Assembly: GCA_031216125.1 (NCBI GenBank)
Contig: CM062371.1
Location: forward strand, 38,249,501 to 38,313,500
Length of the DNA: 64,000 nt
Direction of reading: 5' to 3'
Source of the DNA: Dalbergia cochinchinensis
Lineage: Eukaryota; Streptophyta; Magnoliopsida; Fabales; Fabaceae
Shown here: positions 35,553 to 48,045 of the stretch, in pieces
How positions within the stretch are numbered: position 1 is the first letter of the stretch
Layout of the letters: every line of letters starts with the position of its first letter
The notes under the pieces: model-generated
Database searches by the model: none
The model's input: the letters and a program-made list of their open reading frames with translations, nothing else
What the model was told of the DNA's origin: nothing
Made by a program: the position numbers and the translations under genes

Positions 35553-37695
35553 TGTCACAACCCAACTTGGGCACATAATCGGCATGTGAGGAATCCTCAT
35601 TCCCACATAAGCCTCGTGATCTCTGAGTCCCTCTATATGCATAATTTAATATAAAATCCTTTTCCAAAACATGAATTCATCTCTGACATAAATGTCTAAC
35701 TCTTTGAAAAACAAATCATCATAAATACTTTCATAATCAAGCTCTAGTATATATCTCTGACACAAAACATATGAGTTGCTCTTAATACAAAATAAACCAT
35801 AGAACTCGTAACCATGAAAATACAAAATATTCATGATAAAAAAATATGTTAGTCTATCTCTATAGTCTGGGACCCTGCCCATCATGCACACTGGATCACT
35901 CTATCTCTAAACAGAATACCAAAAGTACTTTACTCACAAAGTGAAGCTCACCACCTGGGAAATCTCTACTGCGGGGGAGGAGATGGAAGAGAAGAACCCG
36001 CAGCGTCTACTGCACCTATAATGGAGGAAGAGAGAGAGGTGAGTTTCATCTAAAACTCAGTGAGTAAGTCCTCACCCATAACCCTCTCATGGGACAGTCA
36101 AGGGAAATAAATAATATATATATATATATATATATCAAACCAGTTAATGCAATAATTTTAAAGTTTATATTCATAGGAATAGTAAATAGTTCTAAAATCA
36201 GTATTCTGTAGAAACCATAAACCACAATATGCTAATAAAGAAACAGAAATCTCTGGTTATACCCAATTCATGTGACATAACAAATCTCTGGTTATGCATA
36301 GCATAACAAAGTCTCTAATCTCTAGGGCACCTAACTAGGTCCCATTTATTATTTCTCTGGCCCTAAGGTGACTTGGTATACCAAGGTTAACAGAATAACT
36401 ACCGTTAACTCACAGTCTATTTCTCTATAGCTACTGTCCAGTTCAATCAGAAATCTAAATCTTTTCTCTATATCTCATAAATCTTCTACCCCAGAGTTCA
36501 CAAGCTCTAGCATATACATATTCTCTACTCTGGAAATCATCACAATGTTTAACAAATCTCTAAATATATACTCTAGCTCTTTGATAAAAATTGCTTTAAC
36601 AATAATGGTCCCATGAGTTTTCAGAAAAAACATATATTTCATGCTATAATTTACTGAAATTAACTCTGATGATCAATATAAGGATCATAGGATCTGAACC
36701 CACTCACCGTTTAAAGCCAGGAGTATGTGGGCCCCACCAACTTGACCTGAAGAGTTTGAAATGACACCAACAACTGTCATGGAGCAACCATAACTTTAGA
36801 TTAATCTCTAAAAATCTTTAGAGGACTCTATTCTAACTCTACTAAAATTGGGGAAACACCTCCACTTGACAAAAATGAGAAAAATAATCGAACCAAATCC
36901 AAGATCATGGAGAAATAAAGACATAATCTAACAACATATACTTACCTTGAAGCTTTGGAATGATGGATTTGAGAGGATTTGAGAAAAAGAGAAGATTTGA
37001 GGGAGAAGGAGAAAGGGTCGCGTTTCTGCTTCCTTCTGCTCGATTTGGAGGTTTTTAAAGCGATCAGGGTCTCACTGACACCGCTATGACCGCTATCACA
37101 GTCCCCACAGAGACACTTATGACCGCTATAGCGGTACCTCAGACCGCTGCACCACTTGAACATTCTTTGGTGACCGCTATAGCGATCCTAGACCGCTATA
37201 GCGGTGACAGCAACCCCCAACTTCTGTGTTTTTCAGTCATTTTGGCATCTGGGTTGTTCCAACACTCACTTATTTTAAGTTAATGTCCTCATTTATTTTA
37301 CTCTCCATTAACTTTAAAACATAAATGTAAATAAGGAAATATCCCTATTTAGATTCAAATAAAATATAAAAAAAAATCAAAACTCCATCAAATCAGAATC
37401 CAAATTTTGAGTTTTAATTCAAATCCGGGAATTTTTGAGATTTTCTAAACTTGTGGGTTAACAATGAAATATTTGCAAGTTTTATAAAATTCATTAAAAA
37501 TCACTCTTCAACTTGTTTTCCCCTCAAGGAACAATTACCTAGACTTTTGATCCCAAGAATATGGTTCTATCATATAGCCCTCCAAGAAGGTGTAGGATCC
37601 AGACTTAGTAAAATTCAGGACCCGACAATGGTTCCCAAGGAATCCTTGAGACTATACAGAACCTTACTGCTGACCCGTGTACCTCGGGTATCACA
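35553..37695 (+). mobile_element. Solo LTR of family D (copy D1) inserted in the primer-binding site
   Basis: It runs from tgtcacaaccca at 35553 to gggtatcaca at 37695, 2,143 bp. The duplication is cgggg (35548-35552) against tgggg (37696-37700), one mismatch. Removing it rebuilds the primer-binding site and the ggggactaac that follows. It includes a (TA)n run at 36114-36135 and repeated ccgctatagcgg palindromes. No coding sequence is present. Confidence 0.85.
37079..37205. repeat. Cluster of palindromic accgctatagcggt motifs
   Basis: Two perfect 14-bp palindromes lie at 37122-37135 and 37192-37205. A one-base variant (accgctatagcgat) is near 37173, and half copies (gaccgct) are at about 37088 and 37142. 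They are all within LTR D1. Confidence 0.9.
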
Positions 37696-37701
37696 TGGGG
37701 A

Positions 37702-37796
37702 CTAACAAATTAACATTTATTTAAAATTGAATTGTAGAAAAAGTAGTATAATGGTGCGAAACTCTGATTATCTCCTAATGACTGATAAACTATGCG
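37702..37796 (+). other. Leader of the old Ty3-type element, 3' of its primer-binding site
   Basis: Short stretch between LTRs D1 and C1. Its reverse complement matches 34380-34470, which ties it to the inverted arm. It continues after LTR C1 at 40793. Confidence 0.75.
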
Positions 37797-37801
37797 AGAT
37801 A

Positions 37802-40787
37802 TGTAACACCCTAAAAATTATTTAAAAATTAATTTGGACTTTACTAGTCATAATTTCAAAAATCTGACAGTTTTAGTAATGATGAGGATGGTCCAAGGGA
37901 TTTGTAAAAAAAAAATAAATAGTAACTTTGTGGGCCCCACGGGCTAGTCAAGACAGCCGAAACCCCAGATTCGGGACCAGGAGATGCCTGAAACTGAGAA
38001 AATAGAGCATTAAGGTTAAAAGTAAAGTTTTATACTTAGAATTAAATTTTGGGTAATATCTAATTACCCGGGTACGTTATTTAACCTGTTCGGTAAAATT
38101 TCGATATGCGATTTCTAATACCGAAAGATAGTTTTATCTTTGTAAAAGGATAATGTTTATTTTTTGGAACCAAGTGTAAGGCTAGGATTTAATCTTGAAT
38201 TACAAGATCAAATCCTAGCCATTAATCTTATTTTCTTGGTCAAAGAATATAGACTTTATATTAAACAATTGTTACAACCTAATTTAATATCATTAAAAAC
38301 TATGAAAACTTACCTTTGAAGACACACTTTCTCAGCCAGCAAAGGGAGAGCAGTAGCAACCTCCATTTTCCATTTTTCAAGAGCTCCAACTTGCCTTCCA
38401 ATCCCAAAAACCTTAGCCTATAGTTGATAAAACCTCAAACTCTCTTCACAAAACTTGTTCCACTCCTCAATACCTACCAAACTAACCGATTAGAATTTGA
38501 ATTCATCAACCTTTTGTACTTTGAGAACTCACCATCTACTGTTTAGGGAAGGGTTTCATGTTGATTTGGTGGCCTTGAAGTGAGAAAGATCACTCTTGGA
38601 GCATCCTTGAAGCCAAGATCCCTAAAGCTACCAAAGTAGGGTTTTCTTTGGCCTTTTCTTTCAAAATTTATTCTGAAAGTTTCTGATTGGTTTTAATCTA
38701 AATTTTTTTATTTTATTGGCTGATGATGTATTGATATTGATGTATTAATTTTGGTGGAGTGTCTGGATAATGTTAGAAAACCCATTTTGGCAAATCAAGT
38801 TTTGAATCATGTGTTGAAATTCTCAGATTTGCACTAGCAGGTTATGAGTCACCAATTTGCTGATGTATTTGTAGATGTTTGTATGAGCTATAAAAATTAT
38901 ATGTTGAAGCTAACATCCTAAGGCAACTCCATGATTTTTCTTGGGTCTTAAAAATAAGTTTTGCTATTTTATAAAAATAAAAAACCGAGACTATTCTTGA
39001 GTTGTCTAGACAGCCAATTCTGAAGCTCTGAGTTTGTCTAATTTTGTTACCACACCAAATGATTGATTTTTCCATTGAAATTTCTACAAGATATGACATG
39101 TTAAAGTCCAACCATGAATTTTTGTATGATTTGATATGATCATTTAATAGGGTAATAAGATTGGAACTTTGGCTGTTGGCTGCAAATAGGGGATTTCTAG
39201 CCTCCTAATTTGTTGAATTTTGTCATCATACTTAGAGAACTCTTTTAACTCCGAAATTTTTAGAGGACCTTGGGGATACATTGAAGTATCTTGAATAATT
39301 TTTATAGCCTTGGATTTCATGGTTTGAAATGCAAAATAATTTGTGCTATAGATATGTGAAATCTGCCATTGTGCTGAAAATGAATTGATGCTTTGAGTTG
39401 ATGAAATAATAACATTGGGTTCAAGTATGACATATATGAATGCATGCTAGTGACTTTAAGGAATGGTTTGAGGCATAATTGAAATCATATTATGAATGAA
39501 TGGGTATATGTGCCTCATGCATGCATTTGGAAAAGAATAGTGAATGATATGTGTATGTGGTAAAAGAGAATATATGAACTTTAATCGTGCATGTTCTGAC
39601 ATATGGAGAAAACAGAAACAAGACTTAAATTGAATGAGGGGAAGGCAAAAGTAGGAACTTTCCCAAAATACTAAGTGTGCCTATTCTAACATATAGGGAA
39701 AACAGAAACAAGACTTAGATTGAATTAAGGGGAAGGCAAAAAGAGGAACTTCCCCCGAGATATTATGAGTCGATAGACATATCGGCTAGGAATAGAACTG
39801 TGTATGATTCAAAAATGGAAAAAATGAAGTCCAATGATCACGTATAAGAATGAGCTCAGTCCTGATAAGCAGTCTATTTCCTTTGTGTAGTGTAATCCAC
39901 TATAAATACCATTTGGTATAAACTATCTATTGTGGAGTTGTCCACATTAGATACCCATTGGGTATAAACTAAGTCTTTTCTATGTCAATCAAGAGCAAAA
40001 GTTGCACTGAATTGAGTTTTACAGCATGATATAAGCTAAGTCTTTTCTATGTCAATAAAAAGAGAAAAATGCACTAGATTAAGTTCCTTGGCCACCAAAG
40101 GGAACACATAATTTATTATTATTTCTGCATATGCATATAAGTTTACTTGATAACATTTGTGAGAATGAAATTTCTATTTATGTTTTAGCTGTTATTTTTG
40201 AATGTCTGCTTAGGATAATTTACTAGATGTTTGACATTATAACACATATGCATTAAGTAATTGATTATTAAAAGCTACCCCTTCGAAAGTACGATTTGGA
40301 ACTTTAAAAATGAACCATTGGTATGAAGTGCATGATCACTCTTTTTCTAATAAACCGAAGTGGCTGGGGCGATGACGATGATATTATGAGTGAGTTTATG
40401 GGGAGTTGCCCTACTGAGAATTGTATAATTCTCACCCCTATGTTGTGTGTTTCCGTGTCGTCTCCAGGTTGACTCAGAGAACAATGCGGTTGCTACGTGC
40501 AAAAAACTCAAGATTTGCAGTAGTTTAGTAGTTGATGCTTTTCTTATGTAGGTATATGTGTAAGTGAACGTAATGGAGATTGCATATGTATTCAAGCTCA
40601 TAGTAGAGCTTCCTTATGTAATTGACTTGTATCTTTGTTATACATGTTAATCGAATTACGCTAGTTATTATACAATCTTATCGCATTTGCTATAGTTATT
40701 TAAGAAAGGTCTAATAATTTAGAAGTAACAACTCTCGAGTCTGATGTTATGACTTAAGGATGATGTTGTACTTGGGAGGATGTTACA
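37802..40787 (+). mobile_element. Solo LTR of family C (copy C1)
   Basis: It runs from tgtaacacccta at 37802 to gaggatgttaca at 40787, 2,986 bp. The perfect 5-bp duplication agata lies at 37797-37801 and 40788-40792. It contains an imperfect tandem pair of about 80-100 bp ('agaaacaagacttaaattga', near 39610 and 39700). It matches C2 along its length. The Ty3/gypsy Tekay-like label is inferred from ends and size. Confidence 0.9.
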
Positions 40788-40792
40788 AGATA

Positions 40793-41515
40793 TGGGGTTT
40801 GAAATAGTGTTCAGGCAAAATTTAAATGAGCAAGAATCTAAATATAATGAAGGCACTAGCACAAGGATTCCAAAAGCCTAGGATTTATCTATCCTTCAAA
40901 TAATTTATCAAACACATGGTCGGTGACTTTTCATGTTAATTGTTTAATCAAACAACTAACTTAGCAAATCACACAATCATGCAATTAACTGAGCATTACC
41001 TAACATACACACTTGAATTATCGATATCTCAAAAACCCAAAACATGCACACCAACTCAAACATCACTTGCAAGCCTAATTCTCAATCAAGAATTAATCTT
41101 GATTTGCTATGTCAACAAAGCATTCACAATCAAATGACCAATTTGTACTCAATTAACTTCCTTAATTATGCTTCAATCCATAATCATAAATTAGCATGCA
41201 CAATCAAGATTCATTTCAACCATATGCCCAACCATAAAACTCATCTCACAATCATGTTTAAGGAGATATAATCAATCTCAGTCAGTTAAGGAACCTAGCT
41301 CGCAACCAAGTTCTTATTCTCGCAACACTCATGTAATGACAAATCATAATTCATCAATCAGTTAATGTAAAATCACAACAACTGATGGAAGAAATTTACA
41401 GAGAATAGGAACTAAAGAAAACAAACCATATATTGATATGAGTTAGGCAATGTCTCAAGACAAACCCTTGATCCATAGAAAATTCTTGGTGCTAGTTACA
41501 AGACTACTCCACTAA
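40793..41515 (+). repeat. Forward leader arm of the old Ty3-type element
   Basis: Inverted partner of 33645-34375. Matches include 'aatcctaggcttttggaat' read in reverse near 40875 and the 'gggtttgtcttgagacatt' complement at 41451-41470. The frames at 40940-41271 lie in this repeat and are not genes. Confidence 0.8.
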
Positions 41516-42199
41516 TAAAGCTTAAAAATAACTAAAATTGAAAAATAAACTAAACCTAAGAGAGAAAAGAATAGACGAAGAGGGAGAGAGTGGAGGAGAA
41601 GAGGTGAGCAAGATGGAAAAGAGGAAGAGAGAAAAAAAAATCCTAAAACTATGCCTAACATAACCTAATTTGAGCTAAGGGGCTGTGTCCTTTGGTTTTA
41701 AGGGCTTGGGCATCATTTAAAGATCCAAAAACTCAAATACATATAGCAGGGTCAGATTTTCAGGGGCTCATTATAGTAGCTCTGTTTGAACCAAAAATCA
41801 AGAGCAGTAGCACCAGGGGTTGCTGCATCAACTCAAGCTCATTTCAATGAGTTTTCTCAAGTTTTGACCTTTGAAATGGCCGAATTAGCTCTTACTATTC
41901 CGATGAAAATTATAGATATTTTTCTTCCATTCAAAATGGATACTTTATTTGCCTTATTTAGACTTTTGATGAGAGAGATATGCCTTAATTATTGAAGCAT
42001 ACCCAATCTAAAAATTTAGTATCTCTGTTTTGAATTTTGGGCTTATTTTGATTAGTTAGACTTCTAATTCGGCTTTTGAGCTCTTCGTGAATTATAGATA
42101 GTCCTCTTAGGTTTCTTTAAATCCAAAGAACACAAGTTTTAGAGGTCTAAAACTCCATTTAAGTGCAAAATACAAAACAGTACTAGAAGCACAATTATG
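41516..42199 (+). other. Interior remnant of the old Ty3-type element
   Basis: No gag or pol motif is visible. A 69-codon frame at 41786-41995 has no recognisable domain. The region resumes after LTR C2 at 44900. Confidence 0.4.
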
Positions 42200-42204
42200 C
42201 AAAA

Positions 42205-44894
42205 TGTAACACCCTAAAAATTGTCTAAAAATTAATTTGAGGTTTATTAGTCATAATTTTAAAAATTTGATAGTTTGAACAATGATGAGGACGATCCAAT
42301 GGATTTGTAAAAAAAAAAAAAACATGAATAGTAACTTGCAGGCCCCGTAGGCCAGCCGGGACAGTCGAAACCCTAGAATTGGGACCCGGAGATGCCCGAA
42401 ATTGAGAAATTATATGATTATGGTTAGAAATAGGTAGAAATAAAGATTTTATACCTGAAATTATTTTTCAGTAATGTCTCGGGTACACTGTTTTACCCGT
42501 TCGGTAAAATTTTGGTGTATGATTTTTAACACCGAAAGCTAGTTAATCTCTGCAAAATTATGAAGTCTATCACTTTGAATGCCAAATGAATGGCTAAGAT
42601 TTTATCTGGGATGAAAGATCAAATCTTAGCCATTGATATTAAGCTCCTTTAATGAAAAGTAATTATGCTTTATGATTAACCAATCACATTATTTCTTACA
42701 AGATATATATGACCAAATTCTTCTCCAAGAAGCCATTTCATCCTCGGCAGAAACCACACAGCAAAAACCTCCATTTCCTTCTTCATCAAAACCTTGATTT
42801 CAACCTCAAAAATCCTAAGTCAAACCTTGATAAAATCAAAATCTTCCTTCACCAAAATTGTTCTACACTTCAACCTCTACAAAAATAACCGATTAGAATC
42901 TATAAACCTTATCTTACTACCTCATCCTTCACTGATTTGAGGAGGGTTTGAGTGTATTTTAAGAGCTTTGGAGTGAAGAATTTCCATCTTGGAACAAGCT
43001 AGAGACAAGGATACAATAGCTCCCAGGAATAGCTCCCAAGAGTAGGGCTTTACTTGTTCTCTTTTCTTTCAAATTTTTTTTTTAATTTCTCTGATTGGTT
43101 TGGCTGGAAATTCTGGATGTATTGATTGATGATAGATAGATATTGATGTGTTTAATTTGGTGGAATGTTTTGATGATGTTAGAAATCATTTTTATTAAAA
43201 GAGATTTTGAGCCATGTTGCTGGAATTTCGGTTTTTGTACAGGCAGTATTTTTTCACGAATTTTCTGGGCTTGTTGTGGACATTTTCGTCAGTTGAAAAA
43301 CATATATGTTGGAGCTAACATCTTGAGACCCATGAATTTTCTTGGGTTTTGATTTTGAGTCAAACTGTCTTAGAAAAATCAAGAACCAAAATTAAACATA
43401 TGCTTCCTGAAGTGTTGGAACAAAAGCTGTAAATTTTGCTAATTTTGTTACCATATCAAATGATGGAATTATCACTTGAAATTTTTACAGGGTGTTAGAG
43501 ACATATTGAGGTTTTACCAGGATTTTTATTTCGAATTTTCTGGGTTCAATTGCTAGGGTTAAAAATTATGAATTTTGGTTCTTGAGCTGAGGTTGAATGG
43601 TTTCTGACCACCAAATTTGTCTAATTTTGTTAACATAGTTAGAGAACTCTAATTACCCTGAAATTTTTACAAGACCTTGATGACACATTGAAGTGTCTTG
43701 AATAATTTTTATAGCCTTTAAATTGATTGTTTGATGTGCAAATAAATTTGTGCTACCATGGTGTAAAATCTTCCCACTTGCTGGAAATGAACCAAAGACT
43801 TGAAGTGATAATGTAATGGCATTTTGGTTCTAGTATGACATGAATACTTGATGTTAAATATTTGGCCATGTGACTTGTGATGTATAAATGCATACTAGAG
43901 GAAGTAAAGATTGGTTTATGAAGCATGATTGAAATCACAAGGTGAATGATATATTGAATTAAATTCTGTAACCATAAATAAGAAACATGAGATCCCCTAT
44001 GACTTGTCAAGGGCAAATAGAGAAACATAAGATCCTTTCGACTTGTCGAGGGCAAATTAGAGAGATATAAGATCCTTTCGACTTGTCAAGGGCAAATAGA
44101 GAGGGATGAGATCCTTTCGACTTGTCGATGGCAAATAGAGAGAAAAATGAGATCTTTTCAACTTATTGAGGAAAAGTAAAGATAGATGAGATCCTCTTCG
44201 ATTTATCAAGAGCAATTAAAGATAATTTCCCTATATTTAGTATATACATATTTGTATCATATCGAATTATTTTGATTGACATTATTTACTATGATTATGA
44301 GCTTGTGATAAATATGTACACAGTGATTGATTCTTAAAAACAACCCACTTCGGAAATATGATTTGCAGCTTTAAAAATGAACCGTTATTATGTAATGCTT
44401 GATCATTTTTTTTTTTTATAAATCGAAGTGGCTGGGACGATGGCGATGACATTATGATTGTGTATTAGGAGGAGTTGCCCTACTGAGAATTATAAAATTC
44501 TCACCCCTATTTTGTGTGTTCCCGTGTCGTCTCCAGGTTGATCCAAAGAACGGTGAAGACACTACAAGAAAAACTATACTGGAGTTGCAGTAGTTTAGTA
44601 GTGGATGTGTTTATTTCACCATAACTGTATTGTGGTTATATATATGTAAATGTAATAGAGAATGGATGTGTTAAGCTCATAGAAAAGCTTCCCTGGTTTA
44701 CTTAACCTTGTATTAAATAAATGTTTTGGTTTTCCTTGCTATATATATATTTCAATAGAATTACGACATAGTTATCTCGCAAATCAATCAAACTGGCTAT
44801 AAATAATTATGAAAGGTCCGCTAATTTATAAGTAACAACTCTCGAGTCTGATGTCATGACTTAAAGATGACGTTGTACTTGGGAGGATGTTACA
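42205..44894 (+). mobile_element. Solo LTR of family C (copy C2)
   Basis: It runs from tgtaacacccta at 42205 to gaggatgttaca at 44894, 2,690 bp. The perfect 5-bp duplication caaaa lies at 42200-42204 and 44895-44899. It shares blocks with C1 from end to end, e.g. 'cccgtgtcgtctccaggttg' near 44520 and its near-match at 40454. Confidence 0.9.
43981..44222 (+). repeat. About 40-bp tandem repeats in LTR C2
   Basis: Six imperfect units of roughly 'gatgagatcctttcgacttg' followed by 'tcgagggcaaatagaga'. The array is absent, or replaced by a different tandem pair, in C1. Confidence 0.85.
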
Positions 44895-44899
44895 CAAAA

Positions 44900-45904
44900 A
44901 ATTCTCATTAATATTTAAATTAATGTCCAAACTCAAATATGATGCAGATGCATACAATTAAGCATAAAAAAGAGCTAGGACACTAAGAATAAGGTATAAA
45001 AAATATATAAAAATGCATATGTGTCACTTCTTGCATATACTCATGCAAGACCAACAATTAAGCAAAGGCTAAAGCATCAAATGAATGAAACCATTCTCAA
45101 GCCAACTACTAACAACCTACAAATCCTAAACTTGACACAAAACAAAGAAAACAACTAAAATGCCAATTCTAATGAACTATAAGAAAATAAGCATAAAGGC
45201 CAAAAACATATCAAACACGGCACAATTCAACCATCATTTCTCGTTTGTTCATTACCTCATCTCCGATGTGTCATGTGTAATTCAACCAATACATGATTAG
45301 GCCTAAAAAATTTAATTAATTTTTAATTAACACTAAGTCTAACCGAGATTAATTAAGGCTAATTAAACCTATTCAGAATCTTATTTACCTTAATAAAGTT
45401 AATTGCATGTTAGTTATTAGTCTTGATTACGCAACACAACTTAATCAATTTTTTATTCAAAATTTATACACATAAGGTGAGTTGGTACAAGATTTATCCC
45501 ATCTGATACAATTAGCAACATGCTACTAGGAGAGAGAACGTCATAAGATGTTTTTTTAAAGTGTCTTTTTTTTTTTTCCCTTTAAAGTGTCTTACAAAAA
45601 CAAATTCGTACTTTGCATTTTGCTCAACAAGTTGGCATATTTTGCATTATTATTATTATTAGCAAATTGATAGGCACTGCATTAAAGTATCTATCAATTT
45701 AAAATTTTATTTTTTAAAATTAAAAGATATAATCAAAAAGAATAATTTTTAAAATTTTAAGAAAAAAAAGTAAGAGAAATTATATTTTTAAAAAAATTGT
45801 AAATATTAGACGAAATTATTGTGAATATGGATAGTTATTATAGGAAGTTAAGAGTATTTTATGAAAATAAAAGCTGGACACCGGAGAAAGGAATCCCCTT
45901 TAGT
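44900..45904. other. Remnant retroelement interior and AT-rich DNA
   Basis: It continues the element interrupted by LTR C2. No protein domain is visible. A T-run and an (att)n run are near 45566 and 45648. No gene found. Confidence 0.4.
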
Positions 45905-46275
45905 ATAGAAAATATTACACTCTATCCCTTGAACTATAAGTCATGTAATTTTACTCTCTAAATTTTATAATTGAGCAAATCAATTCTGCAAACTTTCAGA
46001 AATGTATAAATTCAAAGTAAATGTATTATACTTCCTTGAACTTTGAAACATCTGTAAATTGACCCCCTAAACTTTCTAGCACGTGTAACATGATATTCAA
46101 AATTTTCTTAATTTTATGATATTTTTATTACATAATTGATGAAAAATTAATGAAATTGCCAATTTGCACATTTAATAAATTTCAAGGTATCAAATTGCAC
46201 ATTTTTAAATTTTAGATTCTAAAGTGCACATAACCTATAGTTTAGGTGAAAAAAATACAATTTTTCCTTTATTAT
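45905..46275. mobile_element. MITE-like element with 'cttgaactata' inverted ends
   Basis: The left end is aatattacactctatcccttgaacta (from 45909) and the right end reads inverted as aaattgtatttttttcacctaaacta. The interior shares 'caaattgcacatttttaaat' with 15286-15556. No target duplication was resolved. Confidence 0.5.
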
Positions 46276-47020
46276 ATGTACGTATAGATTACAGATATAG
46301 ATTTGTATAGATTCATATATTATTATTATTATTTAAAATATTTAATGATAATAAAAATATTTTATCTAGTAAAAAATATATTTAGAAGTTTTTTAGCCTA
46401 TTTAAAAGTAGAAATTTTAATCTATTTCAAAATTTTATTATTAAATATGTTTTCAAATAAGCTTTGAGGCCAATCTAAACTTTTCTGGCTTTCATTCATA
46501 AAAAAAATTCTGTCACTAATAGGTTCAAGAGCGCATATAATACTGTTCAAAAATGAGTTATGTTATTTATATATACTCATAGAATATAAGATACCATGTT
46601 GACTGTCTATAATTATTAGATGAGGTGTAGACTCTATTCAAGTAGAGTCTACATCATATTCAATGATGTATAGGATATGAGTCAATATGATAACATATAC
46701 CTTATGATTACAGATAATATTTTTAGTTGGAAATACGTCCCTAGTGGTAGGCTCAAAGAACCAAGCACTAATGAGGGACCGTGAAAGACACAAGCCAATG
46801 GTTTCCTTGCAAACGCCATCACAAAGTGTGAATTAAAATAATATTTCTCGTTTCACTATAATATGTTCATGTCATGCCATAGAAACAAGACAGGTCTAAT
46901 TTTTCTTCTATCTGTTTGTTTTGTTGACTTCATTCATCCGAGGGAGTTCCCATGCGGCCATCAATAATGCATGCCACATCTAATAAACTTGCATCCACCC
47001 ACATGGGCGGCTTATGGAAA
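46276..47020. other. No gene or repeat recognised
   Basis: AT-rich at first. The more complex 46730-46830 stretch shows no open frame or motif. Confidence 0.4.
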
Positions 47021-48045
47021 TTAACACTTTAATTTAAGGATAATTAGAGCGACCTTCCTTCAAATCAGCCAATATTACACATAACCCCCTCATTGTTTTA
47101 GACTTACACTCTTCTCCTTTGCTTTTAAATAACTTACAAAATTCTAACATTACCCTCTAAACTAAAATCCCTATCTCCTTCCACACCCACTTTTTTGGTC
47201 GCACCTTCGCCTCCCTTCGTGTTGTATTCTCAACAATCCACTATCTTCAATTTTTCCCCTTTTCTTGTCACAACTTCATTTTTATTTTCCCCTTTTTTGT
47301 TTGGAGTTCAAGAGAGATATAGAGAGAGAGGCAGCTACCCATGAGAGGCAGTGGCTATGACAGAGACGGCGGCGGTTGATTCGAAGTGGTGGTTGTGGGT
47401 CGTGTGACAAAGTGAAAAACTCAATAGCGAACAATGTGCCGAAGCCACCGTTACTACGCGCAGTGCCTGGGATGCAACCACAAGGGCTGAGCGGAGGGAT
47501 GGTTTCCAAACAAAGGCAATTCTTGTGATGGCTTTAGATTTAGCTAATCGTTGTAATGTCAAGAAATTATAGCAGCAAAAGATGAAGAGCCACCTGAGCA
47601 AATATTAATTTGATGAAGTTGCTTTGAGTATAGAAGGCTACATTATACAAATTTTTCAGCTCTACAATCACCGCTTTAGTTCTAGAAAAGCTCACTTTGT
47701 GCGTTGTGTCCAAATAACCAAATTCATTTTTTCAATTCTCCGCATGGAGATGAACTAAATAGATATGAAAAGTAACTATTGTTGCAAGTTCATAATTGAT
47801 TGGAGATGAAAACGGGTGGATGGAGGGAGGGATAGAATGATGGCATTTAATAGAAATAAAGCCAGTAATAAAGGATAGAATTGTCATTTTATATGTTTTT
47901 AATTTTTTTAAAATTAAAATTTAGAATTAGGGAAGGTTAGTGTAAGGTTGCTGAATAAATTAACCGAGATAGATGTCAATTTTATATATAAGAGAGAATA
48001 AGTGTAATATTAAAGGACCTCAAGAGAAGTAAGTGTAATTAACCT
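47021..48045. other. Possible transposon carrying a GC-richer insert
   Basis: Both edges carry 'aatattacac' and 'ttacacttactt'-type phrases facing each other (near 47072 and 48000-48038). Between them is GC-richer DNA (47320-47520) with overlapping minus-strand frames of 75 and 88 codons that match no family I know. A captured gene fragment is possible but not shown. Confidence 0.3.

Noticed and set aside
43981..44222. CRISPR-like spaced repeats
   Set aside because: Units are contiguous and imperfect with no unique spacers, in plant LTR sequence.
37802..44894. C1 and C2 as the two LTRs of one retrotransposon
   Set aside because: Their target duplications differ (agata, caaaa), and the spacer is the leader of another element.
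47282..47601. Minus-strand frames of 75 and 88 codons as a gene
   Set aside because: No recognised motif, no clear splice partners. Kept only as a possible captured fragment.
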